Assembly: GCA_963169635.1 (NCBI GenBank)
Contig: CAUJDL010000041.1
Location: forward strand, 1 to 64,000
Source: Bacteroidota bacterium
Lineage (GTDB): Bacteria; Bacteroidota; Bacteroidia; Chitinophagales; Chitinophagaceae
DNA: 64,000 nucleotides
Direction: 5' to 3'
Below, piece after piece: positions 50,090 to 60,394 of the stretch (its first letter is position 1; each line of letters begins with the position of its first letter). The notes beneath the pieces were generated by a model. It searched no databases, was not told the origin of the DNA, and saw nothing but the letters and a program-made list of their open reading frames with translations. The position numbers and the translations under genes were made by a program.

Positions 50090-51304
50090 ATGAAACACAT
50101 GAAAATTTTTACTTTTTTAATTACACTTTGTTTAATTAGTTTTTCTGTTACAGCACAAAAAGCTAAAAGTAAAAACAAAAAAGTAGTACAGAAATATGGC
50201 TGTAGTAGCGAAGTGCCAGTTGCTAAAATGGTTATAGAAGACACTACCCCAGGCAGAGGCCTTGCAGATAATTACTATTTGTGGGATAATGGCAAAATAA
50301 TTTATGTAAAATTTTTAAGTGGCAGTAAGTCAATGCAGGATAAGGTAAAAACCATTGCTAAAGAGTGGGAAAAATATGCCAATATAAAATTTCATTTTGT
50401 TGAAGTTGGCCCATCGCATATTAGAATAAATTTAGACGATAAAGGAGGTCATAACTCTGTAATTGGATCAATGGCTGTATCTGTTCCTCAAGATGAAAGA
50501 ACCATGAACTTTGATACAACAGATTTTAAAACCTATGCTGCAATGTATAGAACAGTTTTACACGAGTTTGGACATGCTATAGGTTTATTACACGAACATT
50601 ATAGCCCAATTTCTGGTATTCATTGGAATAAAACAGCTGTTTATAATGAACTAAAACAAACACAAGGCTGGACAAAAGAAATGGTTGATGTAAACTTATT
50701 TCAACAATATAATATTAACTACACTAATGGTACTAAATACGACCCAAGATCTATTATGCACTATCCTGTTTTTGCACGTTGGACAACCGATGGTTATAAT
50801 GTAAATTGGAATAATCAACTATCTTCAGGAGATATAGAATTAATCAGTTTATTATATCCTAAAAACAGCGAAAGACAAAATGAAGTACCAAGATTTACAG
50901 TATCTGATTTTACTAATATTAAAGTAACCAATAATGATGCTCAACAAGGTATTTCTATTTATCCTTCATTTAATATAAGCACAGCAGGAAAATCGGCAAG
51001 AGTTTATTTTATTGCATTTTTTTATGATGCAGAAGGAAATCCAATTATGAAAGAAGGAGGCTCTTACAATATTAATAAAATGACAGCTACTTTTAAATCA
51101 TCTGTATTAGGTGTAAATAAAAAATTATCTGCCAATAAATTACAACCAAACGATTTTGAATTGTTTATTCCTTACAGCGAATTACCTGTTGCCAAAGGAA
51201 AAAATAATTTTCAAGTAGAGTTTAGAGTATATTTATTAGATGATAAAGAATTAAAAATATTATATCAATCAAGAAGATCTGTATTTAATTTTATAAAATC
51301 ATAA
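50090..51304 (+). CDS. Secreted M12A (astacin-like) metalloprotease, paralog 1
   Basis: Signal peptide; HExxHxxGxxHE in 'LHEFGHAIGLLHEHYSP'; Met-turn 'SIMHYP'. Confidence 0.9.
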   Translation: MKHMKIFTFLITLCLISFSVTAQKAKSKNKKVVQKYGCSSEVPVAKMVIEDTTPGRGLADNYYLWDNGKIIYVKFLSGSKSMQDKVKTIAKEWEKYANIKFHFVEVGPSHIRINLDDKGGHNSVIGSMAVSVPQDERTMNFDTTDFKTYAAMYRTVLHEFGHAIGLLHEHYSPISGIHWNKTAVYNELKQTQGWTKEMVDVNLFQQYNINYTNGTKYDPRSIMHYPVFARWTTDGYNVNWNNQLSSGDIELISLLYPKNSERQNEVPRFTVSDFTNIKVTNNDAQQGISIYPSFNISTAGKSARVYFIAFFYDAEGNPIMKEGGSYNINKMTATFKSSVLGVNKKLSANKLQPNDFELFIPYSELPVAKGKNNFQVEFRVYLLDDKELKILYQSRRSVFNFIKS

Positions 51305-51338
51305 AACCTTAAATCATTAAAAACTTAAAACAAAAACA

Positions 51339-52547
51339 ATGAAAACAATAAAACAATTATTAGTATTTGGTATAGCTATATGCTTTGCTACTACTGCTAC
51401 AGCACAACAAAAGCAACAGTATAAAAAAGCAGGATGTGCAACTGTAGAACCCATTCAGCAAGTATTTGCTTTTGATACAACAGAAACAGGAAAAAGAGGT
51501 ATGGCAGATAATTATTACTTGTGGGATAATGGTAAAACACTACACGTAAAAATTATGAATGGTAGCAAACATTATAAAGATTTAATAAAACGCTATGCAA
51601 AAGAGTGGGAAAAATATGCCAATATAAAATTTGAGTTTGTAGAAGTTGGTCCATCTCACATACGTGTAATACTTACAGGCAATGATGGTGGTGGAAACTA
51701 TTCTAAATTGGGCACTATGGCATTAATGGTACCACAAGATGAACATACCATGCACTTAGATACCTCATCTTTTAGAACACAAGAATATACTTATACTTGT
51801 ATAGTACATGAGTTTGGCCATGCTATAGGTTTAATGCACGAACACATGAGCCCAACATCTGGCATTAAATGGGATAAAAACAGAATTTATGCTTCTTATA
51901 AACTAAATCAAGGTTGGGATAAAGACATGGTTGATGCACAGCTATTTAAAAAATATGCAGTTTCTTATACCAATGGCACACAGTACGATGCAAAATCTAT
52001 AATGCACTATCCTATTTCTAGATGGGAAACTTTAGATGGTTATCATGTAGAATGGAATAATAGTATTTCTGCAGGAGATAAAGCTTTAATTGGTGCTCTT
52101 TATCCTAAAAAAGGAGAACGTATAAATGAAGTACCTCGTTTTACTGTTAGCAGTTTTACAAATATGAGTGTAGTAAGAAATGATACTAAAGAAGGTGTTT
52201 CTTTTTATCCTTCATTTACTATTAATACTGCAGGAAAAAGTGGTAGAGTTTATTATTTAGCCGTATTTACAGACGAAAATGGTAATATGTTCGAAACTGC
52301 TAGTAATGAATATAAAGTATTTGGAGTGTCTGGTACATCTAAAACAACAGTATTAAATGCAGGCCAACATATTGAAGTTAATAAAGGCGGTAAAAAAGAT
52401 ATGGAATTATTTATACCTTATGCTGAAATACCAGAAAAAATAAGAAACAAAAACATTAGAGCATCATTCTACGTTTTTCTTTACGATAACGATGAAATGA
52501 AATTATTGTATGCTTCTAAAAGTGTACCATGTAATATGGCAAGATAA
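51339..52547 (+). CDS. Secreted M12A (astacin-like) metalloprotease, paralog 2
   Basis: Signal peptide; 'VHEFGHAIGLMHEHMSP'; 'SIMHYP'; extensive similarity to the preceding ORF. Confidence 0.9.
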   Translation: MKTIKQLLVFGIAICFATTATAQQKQQYKKAGCATVEPIQQVFAFDTTETGKRGMADNYYLWDNGKTLHVKIMNGSKHYKDLIKRYAKEWEKYANIKFEFVEVGPSHIRVILTGNDGGGNYSKLGTMALMVPQDEHTMHLDTSSFRTQEYTYTCIVHEFGHAIGLMHEHMSPTSGIKWDKNRIYASYKLNQGWDKDMVDAQLFKKYAVSYTNGTQYDAKSIMHYPISRWETLDGYHVEWNNSISAGDKALIGALYPKKGERINEVPRFTVSSFTNMSVVRNDTKEGVSFYPSFTINTAGKSGRVYYLAVFTDENGNMFETASNEYKVFGVSGTSKTTVLNAGQHIEVNKGGKKDMELFIPYAEIPEKIRNKNIRASFYVFLYDNDEMKLLYASKSVPCNMAR

Positions 52548-52574
52548 TTTATCGGCAAAACAAATAAACAAAAC

Positions 52575-52605
52575 AAGGGCTACATAAATTGTAGCCTTTT
52601 TCTTT
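52575..52605 (+). terminator. Terminator hairpin GGCTACA-taaat-TGTAGCC + T-rich tail
   Basis: 7-bp perfect stem followed by TTTTTC. Confidence 0.75.
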
Positions 52606-52678
52606 TTAATTAAGTGTAATCTATAAAATAAGTATTATTGGGTATAGGTTACTTTTTAAAAAGTATTACATTAGTAAA

Positions 52679-55600
52679 ATGAAAATTAAACAACTACTAA
52701 GCATATTTTTTTTAGTAATAGCTACTAATTTGGTTGCACAAAAAGATAGCAAATATTTTATAGAACAGTTAGATAAAGGAACCAAAGCAATGCTTGCTAA
52801 TAAAGTTGATAGCAGTATTTATTATTATGAATCTGCTAATAATTGGCTGAAAAAAAATAAATATTTTGATAGTAGTAAATATGCCACACAAATGCTTAGC
52901 CATTTAGGTAGGTGTTATAGATTGGTAGAAAAACCACAACTTTCTCAAGATTATTTAATGATGGCTTTAACCAATGCTCGTAAATACCAACATAAAAATG
53001 AACTTTCTACTATTTTAATCAGATTAAATTATTTACATCAAACCATTGCAGAAAAAAATTGGTCTTATAATTATACAATACCAAAACAAACAAAAACACA
53101 AGAAGCATATTTTCAAATAAATAGTATTACACCTATACCAAATACAGACTCTGTAGAAGTAAAAATTAATGCAGGTTTTTATGATGGAATTTGGAACAAA
53201 AATCAAACTGCTAGACTTAGCTCTAGAATTATACAAGGCGATACACTATATCACCAAAAAGTTGCTACTATCACCTCTGCCTCATTTTTTAAAATAGAAA
53301 ACAATCAAAGTTATTTACATATTCCAGCAGCAATTACTAATAAAGTAACGGTAGGCGATTTTGTAACTGCAGAAGTAGAAACACCTATAGAGTGGGGCAA
53401 TTTATTATTGCAAGAAGCATTATTAAACAACGATATTTTAATAAATGCAACAGACGGTTATTATAATTATCGCTTTTTTTATTACTATGGCAACAAACTT
53501 TTAGAAGAAGAAACTTTTGAAGTTATTCTTAAAGAAATAAAAGAGGTAGCCATAATAGCAGGTAAAGACACACTACCAGGAGGCTCTTATGAAATAAAAT
53601 ATAAGAAAGGAATTTTTACTGGTAGCAATTTAATTAAAGCAATATTAGATAGTAAAATAGAACATATAAAATTATTTTTTAAATACGAAAATGATGTACC
53701 AGCAAATAATATGGGCAATAGAGTTTCATTTATTTATACTTATGCATCGTGGATAATGAATGGTACAACACTTTATTCACCCTCTATAAAACCTTATTTA
53801 CTTTCTTTAAATGAACAAGCAGAAAAAAATAAACAAATAAAAAATCTCTACAATCAAATAAAAGAAAACAATTTATTTAATGAATGGATTAGTGAAACAT
53901 TACAAGATATAAGAGACGAAAATTTTACAAATGCACAACAAACATCATTTTTAATAAAAGAAGTAGCAGAAGTTAATGATGATAAAGCATATAAAGGCTG
54001 GGCAGAATTTTTATTAGCAAATATTCATCAGCAAAATGGCAATAAAACTGAAGCAGAAAAATACTTAACTGCAGCAAATAATATTTTTCAACAAAATGAT
54101 AATTTTGAAGGAAAGGCTTGGATAAAATCTGCACAAAAAAAACAAAATGAAAATACAGATATACATGTACAAATGCAAGATGGGCACACTTTACATTATA
54201 TAACAGCCATTGCACCCAATGGTAAATATTTTGCCACAGGCAGCGAAGACAATTTAATTAAAATTTGGAATAAAGTTTCTGGCAAAGAAATATACACCAT
54301 CAGCTTTCATACAGATAAAATAATTTATTTACAATATAGCCCTAATGGTCAGTATTTAGTGAGTGTTGGTGCAGATAAACAAGTTGCTGTATGGAATGCT
54401 TTTAACTTTCAATTAATTAATAGCTATAACTCAGATGGAGAAACACAAGTAGCCAAAATATCGCCAGATAATAAACATATTTTTATTGCAGAAGACTCAA
54501 ACCTTTATGTTATTAAATTATTTTCAGACACACTGAATATTGTAAAAAAACTAACCTTACACAAAGATGTTATTAATGATTTTGCTTTCTATAAAAATAA
54601 CCCCAATTTAATTTATACTTGTTCAGATGATTCAACAATTTGTAGGTGGGACATTAGCAAAATGGAGAAAAAAAATGATTACATTTTAAACACCAAAGTA
54701 AAAAGTATCATTGTTAGCAACAATAATAGATATGTAAGTTTTACAACAGATGATGGTGTTATAAGAGTTTTAGATTTATTTACAAAAGAGTTTATTGTAG
54801 GAAGTAATGCCTTTTTAGAATGTAATTACTATTTATATTATAACAAGTTTGCTGCAATGTATGCAGCCCAATCTTTTAGTACAGATTCTAAACTTATTGT
54901 ACTACCATCTCATAAAGATAGTTTTAGAATTTACAATCTTGCAGACACATATTATAGACAATATGCTTATAATACAAATGGCTATGCAATAAGAAGTACA
55001 CAATTTATGCCAGATGGAAATGATTTATTAATAACCAGTAATGCGTATGATTTTGGATTAATGAATGTTAAAGGTTACGACTTTGATAAACAATCTGCAC
55101 TTAACAATAAAAAAATATTTTTCTATGCTAATCAAATAAATAAAGTACAATATACAGAAGATGATAACACTATTCAATACACCATAACAGAAGGCAATTA
55201 TGGAAAATTAAATTTATCATCTGCAAATTTATTTATGAATTATAATGCAACAATTAATACTCCTATAACAGATATTATATGCTATCAAAACGATAATTAT
55301 TTTCCGATAAAGCCAAGTTCAAGAAATAATACTTTAGCAATTTACGATAAAGAAAGCGATAGCTTTTTATATACTATTAAATTAGATACTACAGAAAATG
55401 TTTTTGGCTTTGCAAAATCTAAAGACAATAATTTAATTTTTGTAAGTGGTATAAATGGCCAAATTGTTGGTTATAATACTACCACAAATACTACAATGTT
55501 TAATATAAATACTACACCAGCTAATACAGCTTATGTAATGTATTTATTTTATGACGATTTTAATGAAAGATTGTTTTGTAAAACCCATCAAGATTATGTA

Positions 55601-57463
55601 TTAATTATTAATGGTAAAACAGGCATTGTTACAGATACAATTTTTGTAGATAAAGCAAGATATGTTTTAACAACAAAAGATAGAATTTGCATAACTACAG
55701 GCGATGGAAGATTAAAATTTTATAACAGTAAAACACTACAATATATTACAGGATGGCAAGTAAATTCAAAAGAAATAGAAGCATTGCAAATGCAGTTTAT
55801 TCCTTCTAAAAATCAACTATTACTTCAAGATTCTAAAAAAAGTATTGCATTGTACGATATGGCTGTGGATAGTTTTTTATATCAATTTTATTTAGGTTAT
55901 AATTGTAGAAGCATTGCTATTAATCATAAAGAAACAGAGTTTGCAATTGCTGGAGCAGATGGAACAATTCGTTTATACGATTTAACTTCTGGAAAATTAA
56001 AAGTAAATATTTTTCTACCCTTTAAAAAAGAACCTTTTATTACAGATACTTTAAACCATTACTACTCATCTAAAAATGCACTAAATGCAATTAATATTGC
56101 TTATAACAATCAAGTATATCCTTACGAACAATTTGATTTAAAACTTAACAGACCAGATATTATTTTTAAAGCATTAGGAAAAACAGAAGAAGCTGTAATT
56201 AAAAATTATTATGCAGCATATTTAAAAAGATTAAAAACTTTAGGTATAAATGAAAAGCAATTAGAAGCTACTAATAAACTTCAACTACCACATGTAAAAT
56301 TATTAAATAGTTATACATTAGAAACAACCACCTCTGATAGTATATATAATTTTGATGTTTCTTTTAAAGACGAAAATTATCAATTACAATCAATTCAAAT
56401 TTTAGTAAATAACTCACCCATTTTTGATGTTAATGGCAAAAGCATAGCAGCCTTAAATGTAAAAGAATATACTACATCTGTAAAAGCACCTTTAGCTACT
56501 GGTGTAAATACAATTAAAGTTTATTGTACTAATGAAATTGGTGTTACTTCATTAAAAGAATCTTTTACAGTATTAAGTACTTATGAAAGTAAAGTACATA
56601 AACCTACAGTTTACTTTGTAGGAATTGGCGTAGCCAACTACAAAGATTCTCTTTATAATCTTACTTACTCTGCAAAAGATATTAGAGATTTAGCAAAAGA
56701 TATTGCAAACTCATATAAAACTTATCAGATAGATACTTTATTAAACGAACAAGTAACCAAAGAAAATATTTTAAAACTAAAAAATAAATTACTTAAAACC
56801 ACACCAGATGATAGAGTAATTGTAGCTATTACAGGACATGGCTTATTAAGCGATTCATTAGATTTTTATTATGCTACTTATGATATAGATTTTAAAAAGC
56901 CCGAAAAGAGAGGTTTAAAATATGAGTTAATAGAAAAACTTTTAGACAATGTACCAGCACAAGAAAAAATAATGTTTATAGATGCTTGTCATAGTGGTGC
57001 ATTAGATAAAGAAGAATTATTGGCATTTGAAAAAAGTAAAAAGAAAAAAACAACCTCAACCACCGATGATAAAATTAATGTTACAGGTATTGCATCGAGA
57101 AGCACAATAAAAATTAAAAACAAACAATCTAAAATTAGTACCAACAGCAGCTTTGAGTTAATGCAACGAACTTTTAGCGATTTAAGTGGCTCTAATGGTG
57201 CTGTAATTGTTTCTGCAGCTGGTGGTATGGAGTATGCTTTTGAAAGTGCAGAATGGAATAATGGTGTATTTACTTTAGCAATAAGAGAAGGATTATTTTT
57301 AAAATATGCAGATACTTATTATGCTGGAAATAAAGATGGAAAAATTTCTGTAGATGAGTTGGTAAAATATATAAACTCCAGAGTTACTTACCTTACTAAC
57401 GAAAAACAAAAGCCAACACAAAGAAGAGAAAATATAGATTTTAATTGGATAATTAGGTATTAA
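52679..57463 (+). CDS. Exported WD40-repeat / caspase (C14) protein
   Basis: Signal peptide; WD40-type repeats ('YITAIAPNGKYFATGSEDNLIKIWN', 'QYSPNGQYLVSVGADKQVAVWN', 'LIYTCSDDSTICRWD'); caspase 'VYFVGIGVANYKD', His 'VAITGHGLL', Cys 'MFIDACHSGALDKEEL'. Confidence 0.88.
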   Translation: MKIKQLLSIFFLVIATNLVAQKDSKYFIEQLDKGTKAMLANKVDSSIYYYESANNWLKKNKYFDSSKYATQMLSHLGRCYRLVEKPQLSQDYLMMALTNARKYQHKNELSTILIRLNYLHQTIAEKNWSYNYTIPKQTKTQEAYFQINSITPIPNTDSVEVKINAGFYDGIWNKNQTARLSSRIIQGDTLYHQKVATITSASFFKIENNQSYLHIPAAITNKVTVGDFVTAEVETPIEWGNLLLQEALLNNDILINATDGYYNYRFFYYYGNKLLEEETFEVILKEIKEVAIIAGKDTLPGGSYEIKYKKGIFTGSNLIKAILDSKIEHIKLFFKYENDVPANNMGNRVSFIYTYASWIMNGTTLYSPSIKPYLLSLNEQAEKNKQIKNLYNQIKENNLFNEWISETLQDIRDENFTNAQQTSFLIKEVAEVNDDKAYKGWAEFLLANIHQQNGNKTEAEKYLTAANNIFQQNDNFEGKAWIKSAQKKQNENTDIHVQMQDGHTLHYITAIAPNGKYFATGSEDNLIKIWNKVSGKEIYTISFHTDKIIYLQYSPNGQYLVSVGADKQVAVWNAFNFQLINSYNSDGETQVAKISPDNKHIFIAEDSNLYVIKLFSDTLNIVKKLTLHKDVINDFAFYKNNPNLIYTCSDDSTICRWDISKMEKKNDYILNTKVKSIIVSNNNRYVSFTTDDGVIRVLDLFTKEFIVGSNAFLECNYYLYYNKFAAMYAAQSFSTDSKLIVLPSHKDSFRIYNLADTYYRQYAYNTNGYAIRSTQFMPDGNDLLITSNAYDFGLMNVKGYDFDKQSALNNKKIFFYANQINKVQYTEDDNTIQYTITEGNYGKLNLSSANLFMNYNATINTPITDIICYQNDNYFPIKPSSRNNTLAIYDKESDSFLYTIKLDTTENVFGFAKSKDNNLIFVSGINGQIVGYNTTTNTTMFNINTTPANTAYVMYLFYDDFNERLFCKTHQDYVLIINGKTGIVTDTIFVDKARYVLTTKDRICITTGDGRLKFYNSKTLQYITGWQVNSKEIEALQMQFIPSKNQLLLQDSKKSIALYDMAVDSFLYQFYLGYNCRSIAINHKETEFAIAGADGTIRLYDLTSGKLKVNIFLPFKKEPFITDTLNHYYSSKNALNAINIAYNNQVYPYEQFDLKLNRPDIIFKALGKTEEAVIKNYYAAYLKRLKTLGINEKQLEATNKLQLPHVKLLNSYTLETTTSDSIYNFDVSFKDENYQLQSIQILVNNSPIFDVNGKSIAALNVKEYTTSVKAPLATGVNTIKVYCTNEIGVTSLKESFTVLSTYESKVHKPTVYFVGIGVANYKDSLYNLTYSAKDIRDLAKDIANSYKTYQIDTLLNEQVTKENILKLKNKLLKTTPDDRVIVAITGHGLLSDSLDFYYATYDIDFKKPEKRGLKYELIEKLLDNVPAQEKIMFIDACHSGALDKEELLAFEKSKKKKTTSTTDDKINVTGIASRSTIKIKNKQSKISTNSSFELMQRTFSDLSGSNGAVIVSAAGGMEYAFESAEWNNGVFTLAIREGLFLKYADTYYAGNKDGKISVDELVKYINSRVTYLTNEKQKPTQRRENIDFNWIIRY

Positions 57464-57466
57464 AAA

Positions 57467-57513
57467 ACAGTATCTCATAAACAATACAACCCACAATATT
57501 TATGAGATACTGT
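57467..57513. terminator. Perfect 15-bp inverted repeat, bidirectional terminator
   Basis: ACAGTATCTCATAAA (57467-57481) / TTTATGAGATACTGT (57499-57513) between convergent genes. Confidence 0.75.
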
Positions 57514-57526
57514 AAAACTTTATAGA

Positions 57527-59317
57527 TTAATAACAATAAGTATTTGCTGCTAACATTTTATTACAAATTCTTCTTCTGGCTTCTTTGGTATTATAAGCAT
57601 CTACTTTAGTAAATCTTTTTAAACCAATATTCATCATACGCAATTCATCGCCATCAGCAAAACTGTTTAATGCATCTTTACCAGCTTTATTAATTCTATC
57701 TGCAGCATCGTAAATAAAAGTACTTACCATATCTTTTTCAATAGTAGCTGCCTCTTCACCTTTTTGTTCAGTTATTTTCATTAAACGCAGTAATGCACTT
57801 TCTGCATGAAAAACCTCTATAGCCATATCTGCTATATTCATTAATATTTCTTGCTCTTTATCTAACTGCATCATTAATTTTTGAACAGCAGCACCAGCTA
57901 CCATTAAAATTGCTTTTTTAAAGTTGGCTATATATTTTAATTCTTTACTAAATGCACTTTCATCATCACTATTAAAATCAGGAATGCTCATTAATTCTTT
58001 TTGAACATTCATAGCAGGTGTCATTAAATCTAACTTACCTTTCATAGCACGTTTAAGTACCATATCTACTGTAAGTAATCTGTTTATTTCATTAGTACCT
58101 TCAAAAATTCTATTAATTCTACTATCTCTATAAGCTTTACTAATGCTATATTCATCACTAAAGCCATTACCACCATGTATTTGTACACCTTCATCTACTA
58201 CGTAATCTAAAGTTTCGCTACCAAATACTTTTAAGATAGCACATTCAATAGCATATTCTTCTGCAGCACCAAGCATAGCTTCATTAAAAGGTTTACCATC
58301 TGCCAGCATTTCTTTTTCTTTATCATCAATCCATTTTGCAGTACGATATAAAGCACTTTCTGTTACCCATAATTTTATAGCCATTTCGCCAAGCTTATGT
58401 TTTATTGCACCAAATTTTGCAATAGGTAATTTAAATTGCTCTCTTGTATTTGCATATTGTACAGAAATTGTTGCTGCATTTTTTGCACCACCTAATGTTG
58501 CTGCACATAATTTTAAACGACCAATATTTAAAATATTAAATGCTATTACATGGCCTTTACCAATTTCGCCTAAAACATTTTCTACTGGTACTTTACAATC
58601 TTGAAAATATAATTGTACTGTAGAAGAACCTTTAATACCCATTTTGTGTTCTTCTGGACCATGTGTAAAACCTTCAAACCCTTTTTCTATAATAAATGCA
58701 GTAAATTGTGTACCATCTATTTTTGCAAAAACAGTAAATACATCTGCAAAGCCACCATTAGTTATCCAACATTTTTGACCATTTAAAATATAATATTTTC
58801 CATCTTCACTAAGCTTGGCTGTAGATTTTGCACTTAATGCATCGCTACCACTATTAGGTTCTGTAAGTCCATAAGCACCCTTCCATTCTCCACTTGAAAG
58901 TTTAGGAATATATTTTTGCTTTTGAGCCTCTGTACCAAAATATAAAATTGGCAAGCTACCAATACCTGTATGTGCAGCTACAGCAACGCTAAAACTATGA
59001 CCTGCACCTAAGCCTTCATTTACAATAGTGCCTGTAATAAAATCTTTTCCAAGTCCACCATATTCTTCAGGAAAAGTGGTAGATAATAAACCTTGCTCCC
59101 CAGCTTTTTCTAATATTGTAGGAACTAAGCCTTTTTCTTGCTTATCAATTCTTTCAATATTTGGGGTTACTTCTGCTGTTAAAAACTGATGACACATATC
59201 CATCACCATTTTTTGTTCTTCATTAAAATCTTCTGGTATAAATGTTTCAGAAGAAATGCTTTCTTTAATTATCCATTCACCACCATGTAGTGCTGTTAAT
59301 TGTTGTTCAGTACTCAT
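57527..59317 (-). CDS. Acyl-CoA dehydrogenase
   Basis: 'GAYGLTEPNSGSDALSAKSTAKL', 'KCWITNGGFADVFTVFA', 'VQIHGGNGFSDEYSISKAYRDSRINRIFEGTNEI'. Confidence 0.95.
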   Translation of the reverse strand: MSTEQQLTALHGGEWIIKESISSETFIPEDFNEEQKMVMDMCHQFLTAEVTPNIERIDKQEKGLVPTILEKAGEQGLLSTTFPEEYGGLGKDFITGTIVNEGLGAGHSFSVAVAAHTGIGSLPILYFGTEAQKQKYIPKLSSGEWKGAYGLTEPNSGSDALSAKSTAKLSEDGKYYILNGQKCWITNGGFADVFTVFAKIDGTQFTAFIIEKGFEGFTHGPEEHKMGIKGSSTVQLYFQDCKVPVENVLGEIGKGHVIAFNILNIGRLKLCAATLGGAKNAATISVQYANTREQFKLPIAKFGAIKHKLGEMAIKLWVTESALYRTAKWIDDKEKEMLADGKPFNEAMLGAAEEYAIECAILKVFGSETLDYVVDEGVQIHGGNGFSDEYSISKAYRDSRINRIFEGTNEINRLLTVDMVLKRAMKGKLDLMTPAMNVQKELMSIPDFNSDDESAFSKELKYIANFKKAILMVAGAAVQKLMMQLDKEQEILMNIADMAIEVFHAESALLRLMKITEQKGEEAATIEKDMVSTFIYDAADRINKAGKDALNSFADGDELRMMNIGLKRFTKVDAYNTKEARRRICNKMLAANTYCY

Positions 59318-59331
59318 AAAGTTTATTTTTA

Positions 59332-59775
59332 TTAGCTTGTTAAATTATCATATACTTTTTGTAAAACATTTTTTACTGTTTCAATTTCTTCTTTAGTTAC
59401 ATTAACCAAAGCTTCATCCATTGTTTGGTTGGCTATGTTTATTGTTAAATCGTGTAATTCTTTTGCTGCATCTGTTAAGCATACAGAGTTTACTCGTTTA
59501 TCTTTTTTATCAGCAATACGTTTTACTAATTTTAATTTTTCTAAATTGTCTATTAGTCTGGTAATACTTGGCTTATCTCTATATGTTCTATTACATAATT
59601 CTTGTTGGCTTAATTTATCTTCTTTCCATAAATGATATAAGATACTCCATTGTTCTATAGTTATATCTACACCATTATTACGAAAGTTTTTTTGTAATCG
59701 TCTGGCAATAGCTGTTGCAGCCATTGCATTAATTACACTATAAAGTTCGCCACGTTTAAAATGATTTTTAGCCAT
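59332..59775 (-). CDS. MarR family transcriptional regulator
   Basis: 'LSQQELCNRTYRDKPSITRLIDNLEKLKLVKRIADKKDKRVNSVCLTDAAKEL'. Confidence 0.92.
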   Translation of the reverse strand: MAKNHFKRGELYSVINAMAATAIARRLQKNFRNNGVDITIEQWSILYHLWKEDKLSQQELCNRTYRDKPSITRLIDNLEKLKLVKRIADKKDKRVNSVCLTDAAKELHDLTINIANQTMDEALVNVTKEEIETVKNVLQKVYDNLTS

Positions 59776-59865
59776 AATAGTTGTTTATGCAACTATTCAA
59801 AGGTAGGAGGATTTTTTATTGAGAGAAAAAAAATTTATGTTAAGATAAAAATAAGCAGCTAAAAA

Positions 59866-60276
59866 CTATTTAAGCCTAAACGGAATAGTAAGTTTTGCAT
59901 GATAATGAACTTTTTTACCACTTTTTATAGCTGGTATCCATTTGCCAGATTTTTTTAAAAGCCTTATAGCTTCTTCTTCAAAGCCCCAGCCATTAACAGT
60001 TAAGTTGGTAATATCTGTAATAGTTCCATCATTTCTTACTACAAATTCTAATACAGCATCAGCTTCTAACTCTTCCCACCAAGCTTTTCTAGGATATTTT
60101 AAATTTTCTTTTAAAAATTTTTTCCATGCTTTATCGCCACCAGGAAAATAGGGCAATTCATCTACCTTATTGTAAATAGTATCTAATACTACATCTTTAT
60201 GTGTATTTTCTTTTTGCTGAGCTGTAGCATTAAAAGTATAAAAACTAATTCCTAAAAAAAGAAGTAAATATTTCAT
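59866..60276 (-). CDS. TonB C-terminal domain protein (exported)
   Basis: 'AVLEFVVRNDGTITDITNLTVNGWGFEEEAIRLLKKSGKWIPAIKSGKKVHYHAKLTIPFRL'. Confidence 0.85.
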   Translation of the reverse strand: MKYLLLFLGISFYTFNATAQQKENTHKDVVLDTIYNKVDELPYFPGGDKAWKKFLKENLKYPRKAWWEELEADAVLEFVVRNDGTITDITNLTVNGWGFEEEAIRLLKKSGKWIPAIKSGKKVHYHAKLTIPFRLK

Positions 60277-60394
60277 GCAAAAATTATATTTACATTATAA
60301 CGTGTAAATTTAGCAAAACTTATATTGTAGATAAAATTATTACCAACCTTTTGCATAAAACTTAAAAGCTAACAAGTATAAAAATATCATAGCT

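Noticed and set aside
52679-57463. Calling the WD40-caspase a cytoplasmic abortive-infection system
   Set aside because: Signal peptide argues for export, and no cytoplasmic sensor/effector partner or defence-gene neighbour lies adjacent.
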